Assembly: GCA_025360715.1 (NCBI GenBank)
Contig: JANYBS010000034.1
Span: 1 to 37,361 of the forward strand
Direction of reading: 5' to 3'
Source: Candidatus Eiseniibacteriota bacterium
GTDB taxonomy: Bacteria; Eisenbacteria; RBG-16-71-46
Length of the DNA: 37,361 nucleotides
In this document: piece after piece, positions 8,649-15,996 of the stretch
Layout: the number at the start of each line of letters is the position of its first letter
Position numbering within the stretch: position 1 is the stretch's first letter
Made by a program: the position numbers and the translations under genes
Notes under the pieces: generated by a model
Databases searched by the model: none
What the model was told of the DNA's origin: nothing
The model's input: the letters and a program-made list of their open reading frames with translations, nothing else

Positions 8649-8726
8649 GCCGCGAAAGGCTGTCATGGCTCGCTTTTGCCGAACCGCGCCGTAGCTCACG
8701 GCGCGGTTGACACCACCTTTCGCGGC
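8649..8726. repeat. Nested perfect inverted repeats (78 bp) upstream of lpdA
   Basis: Outer arms 8649-8659 (GCCGCGAAAGG) and 8716-8726 (CCTTTCGCGGC) are perfect 11-bp complements. Inside them, arms 8682-8692 (AACCGCGCCGT) and 8698-8708 (ACGGCGCGGTT) form a second perfect 11-bp stem with a 5-base loop AGCTC. A third pairing, TGTC 8661-8664 with GACA 8709-8712, fits between them. No T-run follows on either strand, so it is not a standard intrinsic terminator. The right-hand half contains the TTGACA of the lpdA promoter. It may be a regulatory cruciform or operator, a REP-like mobile palindrome, or the 3' structure of an upstream transcript. The rest of the 8492-8803 gap shows no gene. Confidence 0.75.
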
Positions 8727-8736
8727 TCCCTACTCT
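8707..8736 (+). promoter_or_regulatory. Predicted sigma-70-type promoter of lpdA
   Basis: TTGACA (8707-8712), 18 bases, TACTCT (8731-8736). The -35 matches the consensus exactly; the -10 keeps the TAnnnT frame seen elsewhere in this window. Transcription would begin near 8743, leaving a leader of about 60 bases to the ATG at 8804. The -35 straddles the end of the inner inverted repeat. Confidence 0.55.
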
Positions 8737-8803
8737 CGCCCCTTCCAACACGCATGCCCGCGGCCCACGCGGCCGCTTTCCATTTCCACGAAGCGAGACC
8801 CCC

Positions 8804-10234
8804 ATGTCCAACACGCATTTCAACGTCGTCATCATCGGCACCGGCCCCGGCGGCTATGTGTCCGCGATCCGCGCCGCGCAGCTGGGCCTCAAGGTCGCCG
8901 TCGTGGAGAAGGACGAGCTCGGCGGCACGTGCCTGAACTGGGGCTGCATCCCTACCAAGTCGTGGGTCGTGACCGCGCACCTGTACGAGCAGATCAAGCG
9001 CGCCAAGGAATACGGCATCATCGTCGAGCAGCCGAAGATCGACTGGACCGCGTTGGTGGAGCGCAAGAACAAGATCGTGAAACAGCTCACGGGCGGGGTG
9101 AAGACCCTTCTGACTGGCCGCCAGGTCGAGATCTTCAAAGGCACCGCCAAGCTGACCTCGGCGAACAAGGTCGCGATCGCACTCAGCGCCGGTGGTTCCA
9201 CCGAGATCACCACCGATAACATCATCCTGGCGACCGGCGCGTATGCGTGGATGCCGCCCGGCTTCGACCTCGACGGCGAGCGCGTGATCGGCAGCAAGGA
9301 AGCCTTGGATTTAAAGAGCCAGCCCAAGCGCATCGCCATCTTGGGCGGCGGCGTCGTGGGCAGCGAGTTCGCGTGCTTCTTCGCCGCGATCGGCACGCAG
9401 GTCACGCTCATCGAGATGCTGCCGCGCCTGGTCATGGCGGAAGACGAAGAGGTCTCGCAGTTGCTCGAGCGCGAGATGAAGAAGCAGAAGATCGCGCTGC
9501 ACTTGGGATCCAAAGTCGAAGAGCGCAAGGACAACGCCGATGGTTCGATCACGCTCACGATCAAAAAAGGCGACGCCGTCACGACGGTCGAAGTCGACAG
9601 CGTGCTCGTGGCCACCGGCCGGCGTCCGTACTCCGAGGGTCTGGGCCTGAATACCGTCGGCCTGGGTGTGGAAGGTCGCGGCAAGATCGTGGTCAACGAC
9701 CATCTGCAGACGACCGTCAAGAACATCTACGCGATCGGCGATGTCACCGACATCAAGCAGCTCGCGCACTTCGCCTCCGCGCAGGGCAAGGCGGCCGCGG
9801 AGATCATCGCCGGCCACCATGCGCAGACCAACTGGCGCTCGGTGCCGGCGGCCACGTTCACTTCTCCTGAGATCGCCAGCGTCGGCATGACCGAGACCGA
9901 GGCGCGCACCGAAGGCCGCGAGCTCAAGATCGGCCGCTTCCCGTTCCGCGCGCACGGCCGCAACATCGCCGACGGCGAGACCACCGGATTCGTGAAGCTC
10001 ATCGGCGATGCCAAGACCGATCAGATCCTGGGCGCACACATCATCGGCCCCAAGGCGAGCGAGCTCATTCATGAATGCGCGCTGGCCATTGGTGCTGACC
10101 TCAACATCGCGGACCTCGCGCAGGCCATCCACGCCCACCCGACCATGATGGAAGTGATCGGCGAAGCCGCCGAAGACGCCGACGCGCTGGCGATCCACCT
10201 GCTGCGCACCGAGGCCAAGGCCGCGACGCGTTGA
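8804..10234 (+). CDS. lpdA: Dihydrolipoyl dehydrogenase (E3)
   Basis: 476 residues, normal length for the family. It reoxidises dihydrolipoamide with NAD+ in the pyruvate, 2-oxoglutarate and glycine-cleavage complexes in the cytoplasm. Visible motifs: FAD-binding IIGTGPGGYVSA near the N-terminus, the redox disulfide GGTCLNWGCIPTK (~40-52), the NAD-binding AILGGGVVGSEFA (~180), the second FAD motif NIYAIGDVTD, and the C-terminal active-site HAHPTMMEVIGEA with its His-Glu pair. The Trp inside the redox motif is found in several bacterial E3s. No E1, E2 or lipoate gene is nearby, so this is a stand-alone E3 that could serve several complexes. The ATG has only a weak SD (GCGAGA). The VOC gene follows 11 bases later and probably shares its transcript. 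Confidence 0.95.
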   Translation: MSNTHFNVVIIGTGPGGYVSAIRAAQLGLKVAVVEKDELGGTCLNWGCIPTKSWVVTAHLYEQIKRAKEYGIIVEQPKIDWTALVERKNKIVKQLTGGVKTLLTGRQVEIFKGTAKLTSANKVAIALSAGGSTEITTDNIILATGAYAWMPPGFDLDGERVIGSKEALDLKSQPKRIAILGGGVVGSEFACFFAAIGTQVTLIEMLPRLVMAEDEEVSQLLEREMKKQKIALHLGSKVEERKDNADGSITLTIKKGDAVTTVEVDSVLVATGRRPYSEGLGLNTVGLGVEGRGKIVVNDHLQTTVKNIYAIGDVTDIKQLAHFASAQGKAAAEIIAGHHAQTNWRSVPAATFTSPEIASVGMTETEARTEGRELKIGRFPFRAHGRNIADGETTGFVKLIGDAKTDQILGAHIIGPKASELIHECALAIGADLNIADLAQAIHAHPTMMEVIGEAAEDADALAIHLLRTEAKAATR

Positions 10235-10245
10235 GGAGAATCGGC

Positions 10246-10473
10246 ATGCAGATCCATCTGGCTGCTGTGACCGTGGACGACCAGGAGAAGGCGCTGCAGT
10301 TCTACACGAACGTGCTCGGCTTCGAGAAGGAAAAGGACATCCCGATGGGGGCTTACCGGTGGCTCACGGTGCGCGCCCCCGAAGGCCTGCCCGGCGTCGA
10401 ACTGGTGCTCGAGCCCATGGGCTTCGCGCCCGCGGCGGTCTACCAGGTCGCAAGGTCCAAGGCGGCATCTTAG
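10246..10473 (+). pseudogene. Truncated VOC (glyoxalase/bleomycin-resistance fold) gene
   Basis: ATG 10246 follows AGGAGA by 8 bases, 11 bases after the lpdA stop. The 75 encoded residues (MQIHLAAVTVDDQEKALQFY, then VLGFEKEKDIPMG, RWLTVRAPEG, GVELVLEPMG) match the N-terminal half of a VOC domain, with the metal-ligand His near residue 4. VOC proteins of this type are usually about 120-130 residues; here homology stops after AVYQ and a short unrelated tail ends at 10473. The missing half, with further metal ligands, is not found in any frame downstream or beyond the next gene. Either a broken gene or a half-domain that must dimerise. The break lies next to the minus-strand nucleotidyltransferase gene, which may mark a rearrangement. 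Confidence 0.65.
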
Positions 10474-10533
10474 GCCAGTTGGAAGCGGCCTTCGGGAGAA
10501 AGCGTGGGAATGGCCGCATCAAGCAGCGCCCGC

Positions 10534-11196
10534 TCAGCCGCTCTTCGACGGGCCGCGATCTCGACGCGCCTTGGGGCGTGAGGCTCGACCCGTCCCTCGT
10601 CGGGCGAGGCCCGCCAGCGACGCTTCGGTTCCGGTGACATACAGCTTGGGTCCATCCATCACGCGGGCGAGAAAGGCGTTCTTTGCGTCCAGCTTGTCTA
10701 CGAATTCGTCCACCGTGTAGACGACCGGATTGACCGCTCGGCGAAGCTGCCGCTCTGCGACATCCAATGCGGGGGCGATCTTGCGGAGCGACACGTTGCC
10801 GATCAGCATGACATCGACGTCGCTCTCCGCACGCTCTGTGCCACTTGCCACCGAGCCAAAGACGAACGCTGCCATGAGGCCGGTGGAGTGCGCGTGCAGA
10901 GCGTCGCGCAAGACTTCGACGATGCCAGCGGTCTTCGCCAGCAGCCCGCGGAGCTCGGGAAAGACGGGAGAGTCCGCATTCGCCCGGTAGTAGATGCGAT
11001 TGCCGTCCCGTCGCACGAGCAGGATCTCGGCTCCCGCCAACCGCGCCAGCTCCCGCTGCAGGCTCGCATGATGGAGCCCCAGATGACGCGCGAGGTCGCT
11101 CAGGTACCACCAGCGCTCCGGTTGCATGAGCGTGGTCGCCAGGATGCGTTGCCGGGGGATCGTGAACAGCGCGTCGAGTATGGATGGTTTGCGCAT
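10534..11196 (-). CDS. Winged-helix plus minimal nucleotidyltransferase fusion protein
   Basis: 220 residues. Residues ~15-75 form a winged helix-turn-helix of the ArsR/MarR type (YLSDLARHLGLHHASLQRELARL, then a wing with RRDGNRIYYRAN). Residues ~107-200 are a minimal nucleotidyltransferase domain with the polymerase-beta-like signature FVFGSVASG (G114-S115) followed by SDVDVMLIG (D126, D128). Related stand-alone HTH-NTase proteins are common in bacteria and archaea. Their substrate is mostly unknown; other MNT proteins act as antitoxins that modify HEPN toxins, but no HEPN gene is adjacent here. Start taken at ATG 11196 because family homology begins at once; there is no SD, and the promoter predicts a leader of only a few bases. 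The DNA-binding half and the palindrome inside its own promoter suggest autoregulation. Confidence 0.8.
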   Translation of the reverse strand: MRKPSILDALFTIPRQRILATTLMQPERWWYLSDLARHLGLHHASLQRELARLAGAEILLVRRDGNRIYYRANADSPVFPELRGLLAKTAGIVEVLRDALHAHSTGLMAAFVFGSVASGTERAESDVDVMLIGNVSLRKIAPALDVAERQLRRAVNPVVYTVDEFVDKLDAKNAFLARVMDGPKLYVTGTEASLAGLARRGTGRASRPKARRDRGPSKSG

Positions 11197-11204
11197 AATA
11201 CAGC

Positions 11205-11233
11205 AGTTTCGCTGCGATTTGCAGCGAAGTCAA
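11205..11233 (-). promoter_or_regulatory. Promoter with internal palindromic operator for the HTH-nucleotidyltransferase gene
   Basis: On the minus strand: TTGACT (11233-11228), 17 bases, GAAACT (11210-11205). The spacer is filled by a perfect 8-bp inverted repeat, TTCGCTGC (11208-11215) and GCAGCGAA (11221-11228), with 5 bases between. A protein bound there would block the promoter. Predicted transcription starts within a few bases of the ATG, so the message is nearly leaderless. The -10 is weak. Confidence 0.5.
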
Positions 11234-11337
11234 TCGGACCGTTACTCGTGCGTTGCTCCGAAGCACCGCGCTATCGCTTCTTCCAGACCGTCCAAACCGT
11301 CCTGATCGCTGTGAGTGGACGCCACATGAGGTGAAAC

Positions 11338-11362
11338 CACCCATTTGCCGTGGGTGTAGAAT
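11338..11362 (+). promoter_or_regulatory. Candidate -10 and small hairpin upstream of the second sorting-domain gene
   Basis: TAGAAT (11357-11362) matches TATAAT in five of six positions and lies about 68 bases before the ATG at 11431. A 6-bp inverted repeat, CACCCA (11338-11343) and TGGGTG (11351-11356), occupies the spacer/-35 area; no -35 resembling TTGACA is present, so an activator might be needed. The remaining bases between 11234 and 11337 show nothing clear. Confidence 0.35.
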
Positions 11363-11430
11363 CGCTGTGATCCGGCGTTGGGGCCGAAGGTCCATCCATG
11401 TTGCCGATCTCGCCAACCGCTGAGGTATCC

Positions 11431-13338
11431 ATGCGCAGCATCGCTATGGCCCGTACTCTGTCGCTGTTGATCGCCCTCGCAGTATCGAGCGAACCAGCGT
11501 GGGCGGCATGGAACTCGAATGGCACCGCGCTTCGGCCGGGTTGGGTCGGTTCTTTTGAATCGCCAGTGCCGATCTCGATCGCGCCTGACGATGCGGGTGG
11601 CGCCTATGTCGTGTTCGGGAACGATGTGTTCCAATCTCGGCTGACTCGGCTGCGGTCAGACGGACAGTTCTCGGCGGGGTGGCAGCCAGACGGCCTTTCG
11701 TATTCTCAGTATCCTGACTGGCCCTACGTCCCCACCGTGATCTCGGATCAGAACCACGGTGCGTTCGTGGTCTCGGTCGTCCAATACTGTGAGGCGCATT
11801 GCGCCGGGAACCTCACCGAGCTGCGCGCACAACATGTGGTACCCACCGGTGAGTTCGCGCAGGGCTGGACGCCTGACGGGGTCGAGATCGGTAGCGGTGC
11901 CGACCGGCCGTATCCCGACTTCGACGTTCGCCAGACGCAGGTGATGCCGAACGGACAAGGCTCGGCTCTGCTCACCTGGGCGCAGACGACGACGCTTGAT
12001 CGAGGTGTCGACATCTTCGAGTTGCGCGCACAACGAGTGAACGCCGACGGCTCGCTGCCTTGGGGAGCGACCGGTGTGAGCGTGCGCTCCGCAATGAACG
12101 GCAGATTCCAGCACGCGATGGTCTCCGATGGAAGTGGTGGGACCTATGTCTTCTGGGCCGACTCGCGTAGCCCGGGTGTCTATGCACAACACCTCTCCGA
12201 CTCAGGCGCCGCGCTCTGGGCTCACGACGGGGTAGCGGTTCCACTCGAGCCTGCCGCGAGCAGCGGACGACTGGTCGCGGTTGCCGATGGGGCTCGAGGT
12301 GCGATCGTCGCTTGGTTGGGAAGCTCCGGGGGGCGCTCCGGGATCTTCGTCGCGCATGTCGGACCTGGTGACGCGCGGCCCTGGCACGTCGAGCGCCCTG
12401 TGGTCACGGTGGGCAGCGAGTCGCTCAGCGAACTACGTATCGCCCCGACATCGTCGGGAGGGGCCGTACTCGCATGGCTCGCGACGAATCCCGATTCCAG
12501 TGTGGCGATCCGGTCGCAGCGGCTCGACCGCGAAGGCCGTCGTGTGTGGCCGGTTCAGGCGGTCGCAGTCTGCGCCATTCCCGGCGCACGCGGGCCGCTC
12601 GCGCTTGCACCCGACGGCCATGATGGAGCTTATCTGGCTTGGGGTGACAGTCGTCCCGATTTCGCCGTCTACGCGATGCATCTCGACGGCGCCGGTGATC
12701 CCGCAGCCGGTTGGGCTCGCAATGGCACCCCCATCTGTGCACGTAGACCCTCAGTAGCCTCGCCGAATCTTATTCACTCGGTGACGCAGGTGGAGATCAC
12801 CGCGGTCGGAGACGTCGGCAGGCGCCGGCTTGCATCCGTGTCTGCAGGGCGCGAGTTCGACGAGGCTGGCGGGAGTCCTCACGAGCGGTCGGTCCGGACG
12901 AACGCTTCCGCGATCGTCGCGTGGGTGGATGATCGTGAGGGCTCGTGCCCGAGTTGTGCCTTCACCGGACTCTCGCCGTACGCCCTGATGCTCGGGCCGA
13001 CTGGTCCTGCTATTCCCGCGGCGACAATCGGTGCGGCTTCCGAAGTGGACGCGGCAACCCGTCAGAACCCCCTTGTGAGTGATGTCTCACGCGGGGTGGC
13101 CCTCAAGGCCCTTTCACCGATGCGCCTGCGTCTGAGCCTGCTCGATGCGAGTGCAGCACGACTCGAGCTATTCGATGTCGCAGGACGCCAAGTCTGGACG
13201 CGCGATGTCGGTCTGTTCGGCGCAGGCGACCACGAGATCACGCTCGACGTGGACTCGCGACTAGCGAATGGCGTGTACCTCGCAAGAGTCACGCAAAAGC
13301 ATGCGGTAGCGTCCACACGTGTGCTGATCGTTCGCTGA
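11431..13338 (+). CDS. Secreted beta-propeller-like protein with C-terminal sorting domain
   Basis: 635 residues from ATG 11431, chosen because GAGG lies about 6 bases upstream and a signal peptide follows (ARTLSLLIALAVSSEPAWA). The body contains loosely repeated units of about 60-70 residues with a G-G-A-(Y/F/V)-V core and a SDG...W.PDG ending (DDAGGAYVVF, QNHGAFVVSV, GSGGTYVFWADSR, HDGAYLAWGDSRP), as in secreted propeller proteins. A Cys pair CPSC occurs near residue 505. The last ~80 residues resemble the FlgD-like/T9SS sorting domain of the FG-GAP protein (ARLELFDVAGRQVWTRDVG, LANGVYLARVTQ), though the usual N-P at its start is degenerate. Probably exported by the same route. Function unknown; the repeats suggest ligand binding. 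It is read divergently from the nucleotidyltransferase gene. Confidence 0.78.
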   Translation: MRSIAMARTLSLLIALAVSSEPAWAAWNSNGTALRPGWVGSFESPVPISIAPDDAGGAYVVFGNDVFQSRLTRLRSDGQFSAGWQPDGLSYSQYPDWPYVPTVISDQNHGAFVVSVVQYCEAHCAGNLTELRAQHVVPTGEFAQGWTPDGVEIGSGADRPYPDFDVRQTQVMPNGQGSALLTWAQTTTLDRGVDIFELRAQRVNADGSLPWGATGVSVRSAMNGRFQHAMVSDGSGGTYVFWADSRSPGVYAQHLSDSGAALWAHDGVAVPLEPAASSGRLVAVADGARGAIVAWLGSSGGRSGIFVAHVGPGDARPWHVERPVVTVGSESLSELRIAPTSSGGAVLAWLATNPDSSVAIRSQRLDREGRRVWPVQAVAVCAIPGARGPLALAPDGHDGAYLAWGDSRPDFAVYAMHLDGAGDPAAGWARNGTPICARRPSVASPNLIHSVTQVEITAVGDVGRRRLASVSAGREFDEAGGSPHERSVRTNASAIVAWVDDREGSCPSCAFTGLSPYALMLGPTGPAIPAATIGAASEVDAATRQNPLVSDVSRGVALKALSPMRLRLSLLDASAARLELFDVAGRQVWTRDVGLFGAGDHEITLDVDSRLANGVYLARVTQKHAVASTRVLIVR

Positions 13339-13351
13339 ACCGCGCCTGCAC

Positions 13352-13389
13352 GAACGGGCGGTGCGGCCCCGCGGCCACACCGCCCGTTC
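13352..13389. terminator. Bidirectional hairpin between convergent genes
   Basis: GAACGGGCGGTG (13352-13363) and CACCGCCCGTTC (13378-13389) form a perfect 12-bp stem; the 14-base loop has a further GGCC/GGCC pairing. It sits midway in the 71-base gap between the convergent sorting-domain and methyltransferase genes. No T-run on either strand, so it could work with Rho or as a 3'-end barrier for both transcripts. Confidence 0.65.
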
Positions 13390-13409
13390 TGCGTCTCCGC
13401 CGACCCTCG

Positions 13410-14294
13410 CTACCGCTTCGTCCAGGTCGTGCCCATCACGCTCAGCGCGTGATACGGGTCGCCGTTCTTTAGCCATGAGAAGAACTCGCGCAGCTTGTTC
13501 GGGTGCTTGCGCCACGACAAGCGCCACTTCTGGTTGTCGAGCATGCGCTCGGTCGTGAGCAGCGTGTCGGGGCGGTACAGGTCCACGTGGTACTTGGGCA
13601 TGAAGTGCTCCTCGAGCTGGCTCAGGATCACCGCCACGTCTTCCAGGCGCACGTCGCAGTCGCGCGACAGGCTCACGTCCCACGTGAGCGTGAGGCGGCC
13701 GCCGGGGCTGAGCACGCGCGCGAATTCCTTCATGGCCTGCACGCGCGTGGGCGCATGCTCGAGCACGCTCACGCAGTAGATGGCGTCGAAGTGGCCATCC
13801 GCCCATGGCAGCTGCGCGATCGGGCCCAAGCGGTAGTCGACGCGCGCATTCAACCGCTGGTTCGCGCCATGAAACAGCGGCGTGAGCGTGGGGTCGATAT
13901 CGGCGCACGACACGTCCCAGCCCTGCGACGCGAGCAGGTAAGGGAAGAACGTGATGCCGCTGCCGGCGTCGAGCACGCGGCCGGGCGTGAGGTCTTTCAG
14001 ATTGTGCGCGATGTATGGGTACTCCCAGCGGCGGCTCCAGTTGTCGAGCCGGTCGCCGGTGTGCGAGTAGCCGTCTTTCCACATGCCTCGCGTCGCCGCC
14101 AGGTAGCGCGCTTGGAACGTCTCCATCTCGCGCAGCGTGTTCACCAGCTTCGGCGTCTCCAGATCCGGCATGAGCGCATAGCCATTGCGCGCGAACGGAT
14201 CGGCCCCGGGCGCCGCTGCGAGCGTCGTGCGCGAGGTCACGAGCGTGTCCACCGTGAGCCTGGGAGTCGAGACCGTCTTTCCGTACGTACCCAT
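13410..14294 (-). CDS. Class I SAM-dependent methyltransferase
   Basis: 294 residues from ATG 14294, chosen because GGAGGT lies 4 bases upstream. The Rossmann motif I is VLDAGSGITFFPYLL (~115-130), followed by the acidic motif II (VSCADID), motif III-like LPWADGHFDAIYCVSVLEH and the post-motif ARVLSPGGRLTLTWDVS: a typical Methyltransf_11/25 fold. A ~90-residue N-terminal extension (MWKDGYSHTGDRLDNWSRRWEYPYI) is not part of the core and may bind the substrate. The substrate is not shown by sequence. Its position next to the Wzi and polysaccharide genes suggests methylation of a sugar or glycolipid, but it is transcribed away from wzi and faces the sorting-domain gene, so this is inference. Confidence 0.8.
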   Translation of the reverse strand: MGTYGKTVSTPRLTVDTLVTSRTTLAAAPGADPFARNGYALMPDLETPKLVNTLREMETFQARYLAATRGMWKDGYSHTGDRLDNWSRRWEYPYIAHNLKDLTPGRVLDAGSGITFFPYLLASQGWDVSCADIDPTLTPLFHGANQRLNARVDYRLGPIAQLPWADGHFDAIYCVSVLEHAPTRVQAMKEFARVLSPGGRLTLTWDVSLSRDCDVRLEDVAVILSQLEEHFMPKYHVDLYRPDTLLTTERMLDNQKWRLSWRKHPNKLREFFSWLKNGDPYHALSVMGTTWTKR

Positions 14295-14411
14295 CTGCAC
14301 CTCCGTGTGAGGGCCGCTTCTGCGGCACCAGAGTTTTGTCACCGTGCTTCAATCTGAAAAGCGATTCCTTCGTGTGGCCTCGGCGCGCGTGGGCGCGTAT
14401 GCTGCGCCGCC

Positions 14412-15992
14412 ATGGACCGGAGCCTGATTCGTATGCGCGTGGCCGCGCTGCTCGCCGGCCTCTTGCTGTGCATCTCCGCGGGACCTGCGCGCGCTGCCTA
14501 CCACGCGCTCGAAGAGATCCCCGTCGAGAGCGCCCTCTACGCGCAAGCCGCGCAGTTGGTCGCCAGCTACGGCACCGGGGGCGCCTTTCTGGCCTCGCAG
14601 CCGTGGGACCGCGCCGATCTGGGCCGCTTCCTCGATGCGCTGCGTACCGCGAACGCCGCTGCCGCGAGCGACCCGCTCTTTCGCAGGCTGCAGCGCGAGC
14701 TCGAGCCCGACAGCACTGCCACTGGCGGCTGGGAGCCGCTCGTGCAGGGCGAGGACGACCGCGCCTCGCTCGAGATGAGTCCCTACGTTCGTGCCGACTA
14801 CGCCGAGGACCGTGCGCGCCGCGACGGCGTTGGCATCAAGCGCGACTTCCGCTTTGGCGTTCAGGGCAGTTACGCGCCCGATGCGAGCCTGCTGCTGGCC
14901 GCCGACATATTCAGCGGAACCACCTCGGCGGGGCCCCACGGGAATCCCGCCGACAGCAAACACTTCGGTCTCATCGAGGGCGTGCAGATCAACAGCTACT
15001 TCGACCGCGGCTACGCCACTTGGCGCGGTCGCCTGGGCCGCTTGCATGTGGGGCACACGTGGTTGCGTTGGGGCAGCGGACTGTGGGGAAGCATGGCGCT
15101 CTCCGATGGCGCGCGCGCGTTCGATGTGGCGCAGGCGCGCATGCCGCTGCTGCGGCGCGCGCAACTCGAATGGTTCGTCGCCGTGCTCGATCCCGCCGCG
15201 CAGACTTATCTGGCCGGACACAAGCTCGACGTCACGCCCAGCGAGCACGTGAGCTTCAGCTTCGGTGAGCTGGCCCGGTTCGATGGCAGCTCGAACATGC
15301 CGCTCTACCTGCTGCCCGTGATCCCGTACAGCCACATCGAGAAGCGCATCCTCAAATCGAGCGACATCCCCAGCGACTCGCTCAACGGCCGCGCGAAGAA
15401 CAACGTCATGTGGGAACTCGACGCCGCGTGGCAGTTCCATCCCGGGATGCGCGTGCATGGCGAGGTCGCCATCGACGACATCAGCTTCAGCTCCGAGCAG
15501 CGCCCGAAAGCGCTCGGCTGGAATCTTGGAGCGATCTTGCGTCGAGCACGTCCAGCGGACGCGATCACTCTGCAGATGGAATACGCACGCGTCTACCAAT
15601 ACACGTACTCGGTCTTCCACCATCACGACTTCGAGTTCGGCGGGTTCCCGACCGGCTTCGCGCTCGGTCCCGACGTGGAGCGGTTCAACGCGCGGCTCGA
15701 ATGGCGCCGTGGCACCGACTGGAGCTTGGGCGCCGAGGGCGTGGTCACGAACAAGGGCGAGGGCCGCCTTGGCGAGTTCTACGTGCCCGGCAGCGGCGCG
15801 GTCGACAACCTGCCGCTCTCGGGCGTCGTCGACGCCGATGCGCGCGGCGCGGTGACTTTCGACTATGCCCCGGCACCGGGACTGTCCGCCGGCGTCACCG
15901 CCGGGTATGCACGCGTGACCGCGCTCGCGCATGTCGCAGGACACGACGCGAGCGGCGCGTACGGTGCCACGCGGTTCACGCTGCGCTGGTGA
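14412..15992 (+). CDS. Capsule assembly Wzi-family outer-membrane protein
   Basis: 526 residues. Signal peptide (MRVAALLAGLLLCISAGPARA) then a Wzi-family body: N-terminal ALEEIPVESALYAQAAQLVA with a helical region, followed by many alternating amphipathic strands and a terminal aromatic-poor strand (YGATRFTLRW), as for an outer-membrane beta-barrel. In E. coli, Wzi is an outer-membrane lectin that helps retain group 1 capsule; family members here probably handle the polysaccharide made by the neighbouring minus-strand genes. ATG 14412 has no SD but TATGCT (14398-14403) stands 8 bases upstream, suggesting a nearly leaderless message; ATG 14433, with GGAG 10 bases before it, is the alternative. 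It ends only 4 bases from the stop of the convergent sugar transferase gene, leaving no room for a terminator. Confidence 0.82.
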   Translation: MDRSLIRMRVAALLAGLLLCISAGPARAAYHALEEIPVESALYAQAAQLVASYGTGGAFLASQPWDRADLGRFLDALRTANAAAASDPLFRRLQRELEPDSTATGGWEPLVQGEDDRASLEMSPYVRADYAEDRARRDGVGIKRDFRFGVQGSYAPDASLLLAADIFSGTTSAGPHGNPADSKHFGLIEGVQINSYFDRGYATWRGRLGRLHVGHTWLRWGSGLWGSMALSDGARAFDVAQARMPLLRRAQLEWFVAVLDPAAQTYLAGHKLDVTPSEHVSFSFGELARFDGSSNMPLYLLPVIPYSHIEKRILKSSDIPSDSLNGRAKNNVMWELDAAWQFHPGMRVHGEVAIDDISFSSEQRPKALGWNLGAILRRARPADAITLQMEYARVYQYTYSVFHHHDFEFGGFPTGFALGPDVERFNARLEWRRGTDWSLGAEGVVTNKGEGRLGEFYVPGSGAVDNLPLSGVVDADARGAVTFDYAPAPGLSAGVTAGYARVTALAHVAGHDASGAYGATRFTLRW

Positions 15993-15996
15993 CACG

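Noticed and set aside
8649-8726. A tRNA-like gene in the nested inverted repeat
   Set aside because: The length is near a tRNA, but there is an 11-bp outer stem, only one inner hairpin, and no D-loop, anticodon or TPsiC signature.
14349-15995. A 548-codon open frame on the minus strand covering the whole Wzi gene
   Set aside because: It is rich in Arg, His, Ala and Glu with no domain, and mirrors the codon-position GC bias of the real plus-strand gene, which has a signal peptide and a family match.
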